Positions 1 through 6,203 of a stretch of 24,080 nucleotides of DNA are shown piece after piece. Made by a program: the position numbers and the translations under genes. Positions within the stretch are counted from its first letter, which is position 1. The number at the start of each line of letters is the position of its first letter. This stretch comes from an uncultured Eubacteriales bacterium (GTDB taxonomy: Bacteria > Bacillota_A > Clostridia > Oscillospirales > Oscillospiraceae), in the NCBI GenBank assembly GCA_949451265.1, contig CASTQR010000004.1, forward strand, positions 1 to 24,080, given 5' to 3'. Below the pieces are notes generated by a model, which saw only the letters and a program-made list of their open reading frames with translations, was not told the DNA's origin and searched no databases.

Positions 1-61
1 CCCCGTCTCAATACCCCCGGCGGTGGGCTAAAATACAGAAGGAGGGGCAGAAAAAAAGCCC

Positions 62-229
62 CTGAGAACCTGCATTCACAACCTCAAACGCCGTCTGGGC
101 GGGTCTTTTCCCGCCATACTGCGTTGAATTTTCTTGAAATGCACAAAGTATTCCTGCGAAAATCCGCCTTGTCTGGCGGGAAAATCCTTCGCCCGGACAG
201 CATCTTCGGCTGTGAATACAGGTTCTGAG
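62..229. repeat. Long imperfect hairpin / MITE-like element, copy 1
   Basis: The ends are inverted repeats (62-83 against 208-229, 19 of 22 matching, around AGAACCTG.ATTCACA). Further in, GGGCGGG..TTTTCCCGCCA near 97-116 pairs with TGGCGGGAAAATCCTTCGCCC near 174-194. An inner stem (126-133 with 158-165) encloses a 24-nt loop at 134-157. The reverse complement of the element at 4990-5151 has the same loop with one difference, but different arm sequences that still pair with each other. No coding content is convincing here. It could be a non-autonomous mobile element or a structured RNA; the sequence alone does not decide. Confidence 0.75.
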
Positions 230-331
230 TACAGAGAGTGGAAACGCTTCCGGAAAAATCCATATTTGTAAATTACAGATAGTATATTTTCCGAATATTC
301 GTCCGTTTTGAAAATTTTATTCATTTTTTTG

Positions 332-360
332 TTGTCATTTTTCATCAGTTGTGTTATGAT
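332..360 (+). promoter_or_regulatory. Sigma-A-type promoter of the minD-like gene
   Basis: TTGTCA at 332-337, a 17-bp spacer, then TATGAT at 355-360 preceded by TG at 352-353 (extended -10). The region is AT-rich against a GC-rich genome. Transcription would start near 367, giving a leader of about 27 nt that holds the Shine-Dalgarno AGGAGG at 381-386. Confidence 0.7.
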
Positions 361-393
361 TTTCGTAGTGCCCTTTTGGAAGGAGGACGCCCC

Positions 394-1125
394 ATGGGAT
401 GCGCCGTCATGATCACATCGGGAAAGGGCGGCACGGGGAAAACCTCCCTCACCGCCGGGGTGGCCTCCTGCCTGGCCGCTTTGGGCCAGCGGGTGCTGTG
501 CGTGGACATGGACGTAGGGCTCCGGAACCTGGATCTGGTGCTGGGCCTGTCCGACCAGGCCGTCATGGACTTCTCCGACGTGATGGCCTACCGCTGCCCC
601 CTGCTGTCGGCGGCGGTGGAACAGCCTGAGATCAAGGGGCTTTTCCTGCTCACCGCCCCCCTGGACGGGGACGGGCTGGAGGCGGAGCGGTTCCGGGAGG
701 TTGTGGAGGAGGCCAAGGAGACCTTCGACTATGTGTTCATGGACTCCCCCGCCGGCCTGGGTGCGGGCTTTCAATTGGCGCGGGCGGCCGCCGACCGGGG
801 GATCGTGGTGTCCGCCGTGGACCCCGCCGCCCTGCGGGACGCCCAGCGGGCGGTGGCGGAGCTCCACGACATGGCCCAGCTCCACCTGGTGATGAACCGG
901 GTGCAGCCCCGGCTGATCCGGAAGCTGCGCACCTCCATCGACAACGCCATGGACACGGCGGGCCTGCCCCTGCTGGGGGTGGTGCCGGAGGATCCGGACG
1001 TGACCCTGTCCGCCGCCGCCGGGGTGCCGCTGGTGCTGGCCTCCCACAGGCGGGCGGCCCACGCCTACCTGAACATCTCCAAACGAATTTTGGGCCGGCG
1101 CGTGCCCCTGCTGCGCATCCGCTGA
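394..1125 (+). CDS. MinD-like ParA-family ATPase
   Basis: This 243-aa protein is a deviant-Walker P-loop ATPase of the MinD/ParA family, which normally binds membrane as an ATP dimer and positions cell-division inhibitors. Seen: Walker A KGGTGKTS near the N-terminus, the MinD-like segment DMDVGLRNLDLVLGL (Walker A' region), and DYVFMDSPAG (Walker B). The C-terminus (ISKRILGRRVPLLRIR) is basic and hydrophobic and could be a membrane-targeting helix, as in MinD. The start at 394 is chosen because AGGAGG lies 7 nt upstream; an in-frame ATG at 349 lies inside the promoter. It is shorter than typical MinD (about 260-270 aa), and no minC or minE follows. The next gene is the MgsA-like gene 90 bp downstream. 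Assignment to MinD rather than another ParA subfamily is likely but not certain. Confidence 0.8.
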   Translation: MGCAVMITSGKGGTGKTSLTAGVASCLAALGQRVLCVDMDVGLRNLDLVLGLSDQAVMDFSDVMAYRCPLLSAAVEQPEIKGLFLLTAPLDGDGLEAERFREVVEEAKETFDYVFMDSPAGLGAGFQLARAAADRGIVVSAVDPAALRDAQRAVAELHDMAQLHLVMNRVQPRLIRKLRTSIDNAMDTAGLPLLGVVPEDPDVTLSAAAGVPLVLASHRRAAHAYLNISKRILGRRVPLLRIR

Positions 1126-1166
1126 CTTGAAATATCCCCTTGCGATTGTACGCCAACGCAATAGAA

Positions 1167-1191
1167 CCGGACGCAGCGGCAGGGCGTCCGG
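1167..1191 (+). other. Perfect 8-bp hairpin upstream of the mgsA-like gene
   Basis: CCGGACGC (1167-1174) pairs exactly with GCGTCCGG (1184-1191) around a 9-nt loop. It lies between the minD-like stop and the ribosome-binding site of the next gene (GGAAGG near 1203-1208). There is no T-run, so it is not a standard terminator. It may be an mRNA stability or processing hairpin; the role is inferred only. Confidence 0.4.
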
Positions 1192-1215
1192 CACGCCCCG
1201 GAAAGGAAGGGTTTC

Positions 1216-1629
1216 ATGAACATCGCGCTGATGAGCCACGACAACAAAAAGGAATTGATGGTCCAGTTCTGCATCGCCTACTGCGGCATCCTGTCCAAGC
1301 ACACCGTTTGCGCCACCAGCAACACCGGGCGGCAGGTGGCGGAGGCCACCGGACTGCCTGTGCAGCTGTTCCTGGCCCATGCCCAGGGGGGTAGCCAGCA
1401 GATCGGCGCCCGGATCGCCTATGACGAGATCGACATGGTGCTGTTCTTCAACGACCCGACCTCCGACGAGCTGGACAAGGACATCCACTACATCAACAAC
1501 CTGTGCGACCAGCACAACGTCCCCATGGCCACCAACGCCGCCACGGCGGAAATGCTCATACACGGGCTGGCCCGGGGCGACCTGGACTGGCGGGAGATCA
1601 TCAAGCCCTCCAAGCCGCTGAAGGTGTAA
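1216..1629 (+). CDS. mgsA: Methylglyoxal synthase-like protein (active-site variant)
   Basis: The 137-aa product has the MGS fold pattern: MNIALMSHDNKKELM at the N-terminus (His8-Asp9 match E. coli His19-Asp20), ATSNTG (phosphate-binding segment), GG-QQIGARI, IDMVLFFNDP, and PMATNAATAEMLI. Methylglyoxal synthase turns dihydroxyacetone phosphate into methylglyoxal and phosphate, a bypass of lower glycolysis. E. coli and B. subtilis MgsA have GGDQQ, with Asp71 as catalytic base; here the motif is GGSQQ (Ser codon at 1393-1395). The PHDPD/PHEPD segment that carries His98 reads ELDKD, so His98 also appears absent while the Asp101-equivalent remains. Length is normal. A GGAAGG ribosome-binding site precedes the ATG. 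Family membership is firm; true MgsA activity is uncertain. Confidence 0.75.
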   Translation: MNIALMSHDNKKELMVQFCIAYCGILSKHTVCATSNTGRQVAEATGLPVQLFLAHAQGGSQQIGARIAYDEIDMVLFFNDPTSDELDKDIHYINNLCDQHNVPMATNAATAEMLIHGLARGDLDWREIIKPSKPLKV

Positions 1630-1653
1630 ACTTCCCCGGGTGCGGCCCTTCAT

Positions 1654-1710
1654 GCCCTCCCCCCGGAAGGGGGAAGGTGGCACCGCCGAAGGCGGTGACG
1701 GATGAGGGTG
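1654..1710 (+). repeat. Two-hairpin C/G-rich intergenic repeat, copy R1
   Basis: A CCTCCCCCC...GGGGGAAGG hairpin is followed by a second hairpin, CACCGCC-GAA-GGCGGTG, and the tail GACGGATGAGGGTG. Related copies lie at 11494-11552, 21181-21236, 23022-23076 and, inverted, 23131-23168. It fills the gap between the mgsA-like gene and hisS. Confidence 0.75.
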
Positions 1711-1746
1711 CGTCCATAAATGTGTAAATAGAAGGAGATCCATCCC

Positions 1747-3117
1747 ATGGCAAAACAGAAGCCCCGGACGCTGTCCGGTTTTATGGAGCTGCTCCCCGCC
1801 CGCCAGCAGCAGTTTGAGCGGATGGCCGAGCTGCTCCGGCAGTCTTACGCCCTGTACGGCTTCACGCCGCTGGACACCCCCATCATCGAGGCCAGCGAGG
1901 TGCTGCTGGCCAAGGCCGGGGGGGAGACGGAAAAACAGATTTACCGGTTTACCAAGGGGGACAGCGACCTGTCCCTCCGCTTTGATTTGACGGTGCCCCT
2001 GGCGAAGTACGTGGCCCTCCACTACGCCGAGCTGTCCTTCCCCTTCCGGCGGTTCCAGATCGGCAAGGTGTACCGGGGGGAGCGGGCCCAGCGGGGGCGG
2101 TTCCGGGAATTCTACCAGGCGGATATCGACGTCATCGGGGACGGGAAGCTGGATATCGTCAACGAGGCGGAGATCCCGACCATCATCTGCAAGACCTTTA
2201 CAGCCCTTGGGCTGGAGCGGTTCCAGATCCGGGTGAACAACCGGAAGATCCTCAGCGGGTTCTACGCCATGCTGGGGCTGGCGGACCAGGCCGGGGACAT
2301 CATGCGGGTGGTGGACAAGCTGCCCAAGATCGGCCCGGACAAGGTGCGGGGACTGCTCACCGGCGGGGAGCTGGCCCTCACCGGGGATCAGGCGGACCAG
2401 ATTCTGAAGTTCATCTCCATTACCGGCGGTAAATATGAGGTGCTCCGCGCCCTGGAGGAGTACCGGGGGCGGAATGAGGTCTTTGACCAGGGGCTGGACG
2501 AGCTGGCTGCCGTGGTGAAGTACCTGGGCTCGTTCGGGGTGCCGGAGGACAAGTTCGCGGTGGATCTCACCATCGCCCGGGGGCTGGACTACTACACGGG
2601 CACGGTGTATGAGACGTTTATGCTGGACCACCCGGAGATCGGCTCCGTCTGCTCCGGGGGACGGTATGACAACTTAGCGGAATATTACACGGACAAACAA
2701 CTCCCCGGCGTGGGGATTTCCATTGGGCTCACCCGGCTGTTCTACGTGCTGGAGGAGCAGGGGTATTTGAACGACGGCATGGCGACCGCCCCGGCGGACG
2801 CCCTGGTGCTGCCCATGACGGACGACCTCTCCCCCGCCATCGCCCTGGCCACCCGGCTGCGGGAGGCGGGGGTGCGCACCCAGCTCTACACGGAGCAGAA
2901 GAAGTTCAAGCAGAAGATGAGCTATGCCGACAAGCTGGGTGTTCCCTACCTCCTGTTGTTGGGGGAGGATGAAATTACCCAGGGTAAAGTGTCCCTGAAG
3001 GATATGGCCTCCGGGGCCCAGGAGCTGGTGGGGGCGGACGAGGCCGCCGGGAAGATTCTGGCGGGGCTGGCGGCAGTTCGTTCCGCCGCCCCCATCAAAG
3101 AGCCGGAGCAGGGCTGA
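1747..3117 (+). CDS. hisS: Histidine--tRNA ligase
   Basis: This 456-aa class II aminoacyl-tRNA synthetase charges tRNA-His with histidine in the cytoplasm. Seen in order: SLRFDLTVPLAKYVA, motif 2 (FPFRRFQIGKVYRGERAQRG followed by FREFYQADIDVIG), the histidine-binding signature ARGLDYYTGTVYETF, SVCSGGRYDNLA, motif 3 (GVGISIGLTRLFYVL), and a C-terminal anticodon-binding domain with LVLPMTDD and KKFKQKMSYADKLG. Length is slightly above the usual 420-430 aa. The ATG at 1747 has AGGAGA a few bases upstream. The gene follows repeat R1, and aspS lies 94 bp downstream, a hisS-aspS pairing common in Firmicutes. No T-box leader is present. Confidence 0.97.
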   Translation: MAKQKPRTLSGFMELLPARQQQFERMAELLRQSYALYGFTPLDTPIIEASEVLLAKAGGETEKQIYRFTKGDSDLSLRFDLTVPLAKYVALHYAELSFPFRRFQIGKVYRGERAQRGRFREFYQADIDVIGDGKLDIVNEAEIPTIICKTFTALGLERFQIRVNNRKILSGFYAMLGLADQAGDIMRVVDKLPKIGPDKVRGLLTGGELALTGDQADQILKFISITGGKYEVLRALEEYRGRNEVFDQGLDELAAVVKYLGSFGVPEDKFAVDLTIARGLDYYTGTVYETFMLDHPEIGSVCSGGRYDNLAEYYTDKQLPGVGISIGLTRLFYVLEEQGYLNDGMATAPADALVLPMTDDLSPAIALATRLREAGVRTQLYTEQKKFKQKMSYADKLGVPYLLLLGEDEITQGKVSLKDMASGAQELVGADEAAGKILAGLAAVRSAAPIKEPEQG

Positions 3118-3182
3118 GCGCATAGCATCTTCAACAATGGACTTCGGAGCTATGGCTCACCATACAAAGAGTAAAATATAGT

Positions 3183-3188
3183 TATAAT
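3183..3188 (+). promoter_or_regulatory. Possible -10 box upstream of aspS
   Basis: TATAAT at 3183-3188 lies in an AT-rich patch (3168-3195) of an otherwise GC-rich region, 24 bp before the chosen aspS start. No good -35 lies 17 bp upstream (CCATAC), so this is a weak internal promoter at best. Confidence 0.35.
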
Positions 3189-3211
3189 ATTACGTTTTGG
3201 AGATGATTCCA

Positions 3212-4990
3212 ATGGTTCAATCACGCACCCATACCTGCAACAACCTGCGGATGGAACACGTGGGCCAGCAGGTCAAGCTGGCGGGCTGGATGGAGAACGT
3301 CCGGGAGGTGGGCCAGAACCTGGCCTTTGTGGTGCTCCGGGATTTCTACGGCACCACCCAGATCGTCATCGAGACCGAGGATATGATGGCCGCCGTCAAG
3401 GGGCTGAACAAGGAGTCCACCATCTCGGTGGAGGGTACCGTCCGGGAACGGGACAGCAAGAACCCCAAGCTGCCCACGGGCGACATTGAGGTGGTGCCCA
3501 GCAAGATCGAGGTGCTGGGCCGCTGCCAGCACAACGAGCTGCCCTTCCAGATCAACCGCTCCCGGGAGGCGGACGAGACCCAGCGGCTGAAATACCGCTA
3601 CCTGGATCTCCGCAACCCGGAGGTGAAGAACAACATCATCCTGCGGTGCCAGGTGGTGGCGGCTTTGCGGGCCGCCATGCTGGACGAGGGGTTTTTGGAG
3701 ATCACCACCCCGATCCTGACCGCCTCCTCCCCCGAAGGGGCCCGGGACTACCTGGTGCCCTCCCGGAAGCACCCCGGCAAGTTCTACGCCCTGCCCCAGG
3801 CCCCCCAGCAGTTCAAGCAGCTGCTGATGGCCTCCGGCTTTGACAAGTACTTCCAGATCGCCCCCTGCTTCCGGGACGAGGACGCCCGGGGGGACCGCTC
3901 CCCCGGCGAGTTCTACCAGCTGGATATGGAGATGGCCTTCGCCACCCAGGAGGACGTGTTCGCCGTGCTGGAGCGGGTGCTGCCGCCCATCTTCGCCAAG
4001 TACGGGAAGTATGATACCGCGTCGGAAGCGCCCTTTATGCGCATCCCCTATCTGGAGGCCATGGACAGGTACGGCACCGACAAGCCGGATCTGCGGATCG
4101 ATTTGACCCTCACCGATGCCACCGAGCTGCTGGCGGGGTGCGGGTTCCCGCCCTTTGAGCACCAGACCGTGAAGGCCATCGTGGTGACGGACTTCCAGGG
4201 CACCCGGAAGCAGATTGACGGGCTGTGCAATGAGGTGGAGGTGCAGTCCGGCAGCAAGGCGTATTGGTTCCGGTACGACGAGAACCGGGAGATCGTGGGC
4301 GGCATCGCCAAGTTCGTCCAGCCCATCAAGGAGCAAGTGGTGGAGGCCCTGGGCCTCACGCCGGGGTGCTTCGTGGGCCTCACCGCCGGGAAGCTGCTGG
4401 CGGCGCAAAAGACGGCGGGCGTCCTGCGGAACAAGCTGGGGGCCTTCTGCCCCGGCCATATGGACGTGGAGCGGTACGAGTTCTGCTGGATCGTGGACTT
4501 CCCCATGTACGAGATCGGGGAGGAGAGCGGCGAGCTGGAATTCTGCCACAACCCGTTCTCCATGCCCTCCGGCGGGCTGGACACCATTGAGAAGGCCATC
4601 AAGGGCGAGCTCGACCCCCTGAGCATCACCGCCGACCAGTACGACCTGGTGTGCAACGGGGTGGAGCTGTCCTCCGGGGCGGTGCGGAACCACGACCCGG
4701 AGATCATGATCAAGGCCTTCTGGATGGTGGGCCTGGGCGAGGAGGACGTGAAGGCCAAGTTCCCCGCCATGTATAACGCTTTTACCTACGGCGCGCCCCC
4801 CCACGCGGGCATCGCCCCGGGGGTGGACCGGATGGTGATGCTGCTGGCCGGGGAGGACTCCATCCGGGAGATCATCCCCTTCCCCATGAACAAGAACGCC
4901 CAGGACGTGATGATGGGGGCGCCGTCCTTTGTGGAGCAAAAGCAGCTGGACGAGTTGAACATTGCCGTCACAGCGAAGGAAGAAGAATAA
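3212..4990 (+). CDS. aspS: Aspartate--tRNA ligase (bacterial type)
   Basis: This 592-aa class II synthetase attaches aspartate to tRNA-Asp. Seen: an N-terminal OB-fold (VKLAGWMENVREVG, LRDFYGTTQIVI), motif 1 region FLEITTPILTASSPEGARD, FYALPQAPQQFKQLLM, motif 2 (FQIAPCFRDEDARGDRSPGE), a GAD-type insert near residues 290-410, and motif 3 (GIAPGVDRMVMLLAGEDSIR). Length fits the bacterial AspRS with the insert. The start is placed at 3212 because GGAG lies about 9 nt upstream; an in-frame TTG at 3197 would extend the protein by five residues. The SPGEFYQLD form of motif 2 resembles AspRS of Alphaproteobacteria more than the E. coli form. Whether it also charges tRNA-Asn cannot be read from the sequence. 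Confidence 0.96.
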   Translation: MVQSRTHTCNNLRMEHVGQQVKLAGWMENVREVGQNLAFVVLRDFYGTTQIVIETEDMMAAVKGLNKESTISVEGTVRERDSKNPKLPTGDIEVVPSKIEVLGRCQHNELPFQINRSREADETQRLKYRYLDLRNPEVKNNIILRCQVVAALRAAMLDEGFLEITTPILTASSPEGARDYLVPSRKHPGKFYALPQAPQQFKQLLMASGFDKYFQIAPCFRDEDARGDRSPGEFYQLDMEMAFATQEDVFAVLERVLPPIFAKYGKYDTASEAPFMRIPYLEAMDRYGTDKPDLRIDLTLTDATELLAGCGFPPFEHQTVKAIVVTDFQGTRKQIDGLCNEVEVQSGSKAYWFRYDENREIVGGIAKFVQPIKEQVVEALGLTPGCFVGLTAGKLLAAQKTAGVLRNKLGAFCPGHMDVERYEFCWIVDFPMYEIGEESGELEFCHNPFSMPSGGLDTIEKAIKGELDPLSITADQYDLVCNGVELSSGAVRNHDPEIMIKAFWMVGLGEEDVKAKFPAMYNAFTYGAPPHAGIAPGVDRMVMLLAGEDSIREIIPFPMNKNAQDVMMGAPSFVEQKQLDELNIAVTAKEEE

Positions 4991-5151
4991 GAAGCTGTAC
5001 CGATAGCCGAAGTATTCAGATTTGCGAGACAAAATCGCCGCTGGCAAGGCGAAAAATCGCAGGAATACTTTGTGTATTTCAAGATTTTTCAACGCAGCCA
5101 GCGGCAATTTGGACCGCAAAGCTGGGTGCTAAGGCTATTGGTACAGCTTCT
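4990..5151. repeat. Long imperfect hairpin / MITE-like element, copy 2
   Basis: The terminal inverted repeats are GAAGCTGTACCGATAGCC (4991-5008) and the complement of GGCTATTGGTACAGCTTC (5133-5150), 17 of 18 matching. A middle stem pairs TTTGCGAGACAAAATCGCCG near 5021-5040 with the region 5097-5120. The inner stem is GAAAAATC (5051-5058) with GATTTTTC (5083-5090), enclosing a 24-nt loop at 5059-5082. In reverse complement the loop matches that of copy 1 at 134-157 with one change. It begins at the last base of the aspS stop codon and is followed by a strong terminator. Confidence 0.8.
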
Positions 5152-5170
5152 AAGCCCCAGGACACAGGAA

Positions 5171-5200
5171 GGCCCCCCGCCGCGCGGCGGGGGGCCTTTT
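5171..5200 (+). terminator. Strong intrinsic terminator after aspS
   Basis: A perfect 26-nt palindrome at 5171-5196 (GGCCCCCCGCCGC and its complement) is followed by TTTT. It closes the plus-strand minD-like to aspS block. The T-run is on the plus side, so it mainly serves that strand. Confidence 0.85.
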
Positions 5201-5208
5201 GCGTCTGG

Positions 5209-5382
5209 TTACGCGTTTCGTCCGTCGGCGTTGATGACCTGCTTCAGATCCGAGCCCATGGCCGCCTTCCAGCCGGCGGCGAAGGCGGATCGGATCAGCT
5301 CAAACAGAGCCTCGTTGACCGTTTCGCACCGCTCGTCGTCCAGAAATTTGGACAGCGCTTGATCGTATTCAAGTTCATTCAT
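5209..5382 (-). CDS. Small acidic hypothetical protein (57 aa)
   Basis: I do not recognise this family. The product begins MNELEYDQALSKFLDDERCE and continues with a helical stretch containing FELIRSAFAAGWKAAMG. It has no signal peptide or membrane segment and is probably a small cytosolic helical protein. The ATG at 5382 is chosen because AGAGGT lies about 7 nt upstream; an upstream in-frame GTG at 5391 overlaps that site. A near-consensus promoter sits just upstream (5405-5433). It diverges from the ribbon-helix-helix gene at 5476, with a dyad between them, so the two may be co-regulated. A toxin, phage or mobile-element accessory role is possible but nothing in the protein shows it. Confidence 0.6.
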   Translation of the reverse strand: MNELEYDQALSKFLDDERCETVNEALFELIRSAFAAGWKAAMGSDLKQVINADGRNA

Positions 5383-5404
5383 TTTTCTCACCTCTATGGG
5401 TAAG

Positions 5405-5433
5405 ATAATATACTACTTGAGGCGAAATGTCAA
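5405..5433 (-). promoter_or_regulatory. Near-consensus promoter of the 57-aa gene
   Basis: On the minus strand, TTGACA (5433-5428), a 17-bp spacer and TATTAT (5410-5405). Transcription would begin near 5398, giving a leader of about 15 nt that contains the ribosome-binding site. Confidence 0.75.
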
Positions 5434-5445
5434 TACTGCATGACA
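5428..5445. promoter_or_regulatory. Candidate operator dyad
   Basis: TGTCA-N8-TGACA (TGTCAATACTGCATGACA) is a short dyad over the -35 box of the minus-strand promoter. It also lies just upstream of a TGGTATTCT extended -10-like motif (5451-5459) for the plus-strand RHH gene. Ribbon-helix-helix proteins bind short dyads as dimers and often repress their own promoters, so it is a plausible binding site. The assignment is inference. Confidence 0.4.
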
Positions 5446-5475
5446 CTTAGTGGTATTCTTCTAATGGGTGATAGG

Positions 5476-5631
5476 ATGAAACCTCTAAAAGACAAGATAA
5501 GCATAACGATTGACCAACCGACATTGGAGAAGCTGAGAATATTAGCTGAATCCCAGGATCGTTCTTTATCAAGCTATATCAACCTTGTTTTGCGGGATCA
5601 TCTGACCCAGCTGGACAAAGCACAGGAATAG
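5476..5631 (+). CDS. Ribbon-helix-helix (Arc/CopG-like) DNA-binding protein
   Basis: This 51-aa protein has the RHH pattern: a beta-strand KISITIDQPTLEKL, then two helices through LRILAESQDRSLSSYINLVL and RDHLTQLDKAQE. RHH proteins dimerise and insert the paired beta-strands into the DNA major groove; many are antitoxins or plasmid and phage regulators. The start at 5476 has GGGTGAT just upstream; ATG codons at 5464 and 5440 are in frame and would add 4 or 12 residues. Its base composition is clearly more AT-rich than the neighbours, which suggests recent transfer. No toxin-like partner follows: a bidirectional terminator begins one base after the stop. The candidate operator lies 31 bp upstream. 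Confidence 0.8.
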   Translation: MKPLKDKISITIDQPTLEKLRILAESQDRSLSSYINLVLRDHLTQLDKAQE

Positions 5632-5664
5632 AAAAGGAGCGCCGTAGCAGCCGGCGCTCCTTTT
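5632..5664. terminator. Bidirectional terminator between the RHH gene and rnhA
   Basis: AAAAGGAGCGCC pairs with GGCGCTCCTTTT around a short loop, giving a T-run on both strands. It ends the RHH transcript (+) and lies about 40 bp past the rnhA stop (-), so it can end both convergent units. Confidence 0.8.
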
Positions 5665-5702
5665 CTTGTGCCTTTTTGCGTGTTTTAATCTCCCCGCGCG
5701 GC

Positions 5703-6140
5703 TCACTTTAATTTCTGCCACTCGCCCACCGCCAGCTCGTCGCAGCGGTTGTTGAAGGGGTTGTCCGCGTGGCCCTTCACCCAGTGGAGGTTGACGGTGT
5801 GGATGGCGCACAGCTCCAGCAGGCGCTCCCACAGGTCGGGGTTCAGGGCGGGCTTCTTGTCGGACTTGATCCAGCCCCGGGCCTTCCAGCCCTTGGCCCA
5901 GCCCTTTTCCAGGGCGTCGATGACGTATTTGGAATCGGAGTAGAGCTCTACCACGCAGGGCGCCTTGAGGGCCTCCAGGCCCCGGATCACGGCGGTGAGC
6001 TCCATGCGGTTGTTGGTGGTTTTGGCCTCGCCGCCGCTGAGCTCCCGCCTGTGCTCCCCGAACAGGAGGATGGCCCCCCAGCCGCCGGGGCCGGGGTTGC
6101 CGGAGCAGGCGCCGTCGGTGTATAAGGTTACGGTTTTCAT
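5703..6140 (-). CDS. rnhA: Ribonuclease HI
   Basis: This 145-aa enzyme cuts the RNA strand of RNA-DNA hybrids, removing primers and R-loops. The four catalytic acids are all present at nearly the E. coli spacing: Asp9 ([16 protein letters not shown]), Glu47 (NNRMELTA), Asp69 (YSDSKYV) and Asp134 (NNRCDELA). His124 (VKGHAD) and the basic-protrusion tryptophans ([10 protein letters not shown]) are also there. Start 6140 is chosen because GGAAAGGGA lies about 7 nt upstream; ATG at 6143 or 6158 would add one or six residues. It follows gyrA by 63 bp on the same strand and probably ends the same transcript. Confidence 0.95.
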   Translation of the reverse strand: MKTVTLYTDGACSGNPGPGGWGAILLFGEHRRELSGGEAKTTNNRMELTAVIRGLEALKAPCVVELYSDSKYVIDALEKGWAKGWKARGWIKSDKKPALNPDLWERLLELCAIHTVNLHWVKGHADNPFNNRCDELAVGEWQKLK

Positions 6141-6167
6141 CATTGAGTCCCTTTCCATCGCCGCGCC

Positions 6168-6200
6168 AAGCCTTCCCCCCTCAGGGGGGAAGGCTTTTTG
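6168..6200. repeat. Single-hairpin C/G-rich repeat, copy H1
   Basis: A perfect 13-bp stem (AAGCCTTCCCCCC with its complement) around a TCA loop sits between gyrA and rnhA. It matches the first hairpin of the two-hairpin repeats and shares the flank CCGCGCCAAG with copy R4. The T-run follows it on the plus strand only, so it is not an obvious terminator for gyrA. Confidence 0.65.
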
Positions 6201-6203
6201 CGC

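Noticed and set aside
1..61. End of an upstream gene at the left window edge
   Set aside because: Short open frames reach stops at 29-31 and 63-65, but the residues are too few and unrecognisable to call.
1675..1700. T-box antiterminator upstream of hisS (GGTGGCACCGCC)
   Set aside because: The same sequence type occurs in repeats R2, R3 and R5 away from any synthetase, and no specifier stem or terminator is present.
76..2631. Very long minus-strand frame (851 codons) opposite the minD-like, mgsA-like and hisS genes
   Set aside because: It is antisense to well-supported genes, of low complexity (Pro/Gly/His/Gln rich), and covers a hairpin element. GC-rich codon use creates such shadows.
5209..5631. 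Toxin-antitoxin module from the RHH and 57-aa genes
   Set aside because: The genes are divergent, not an operon, and the 57-aa protein shows no toxin motif. Kept only as a regulator-target hypothesis.
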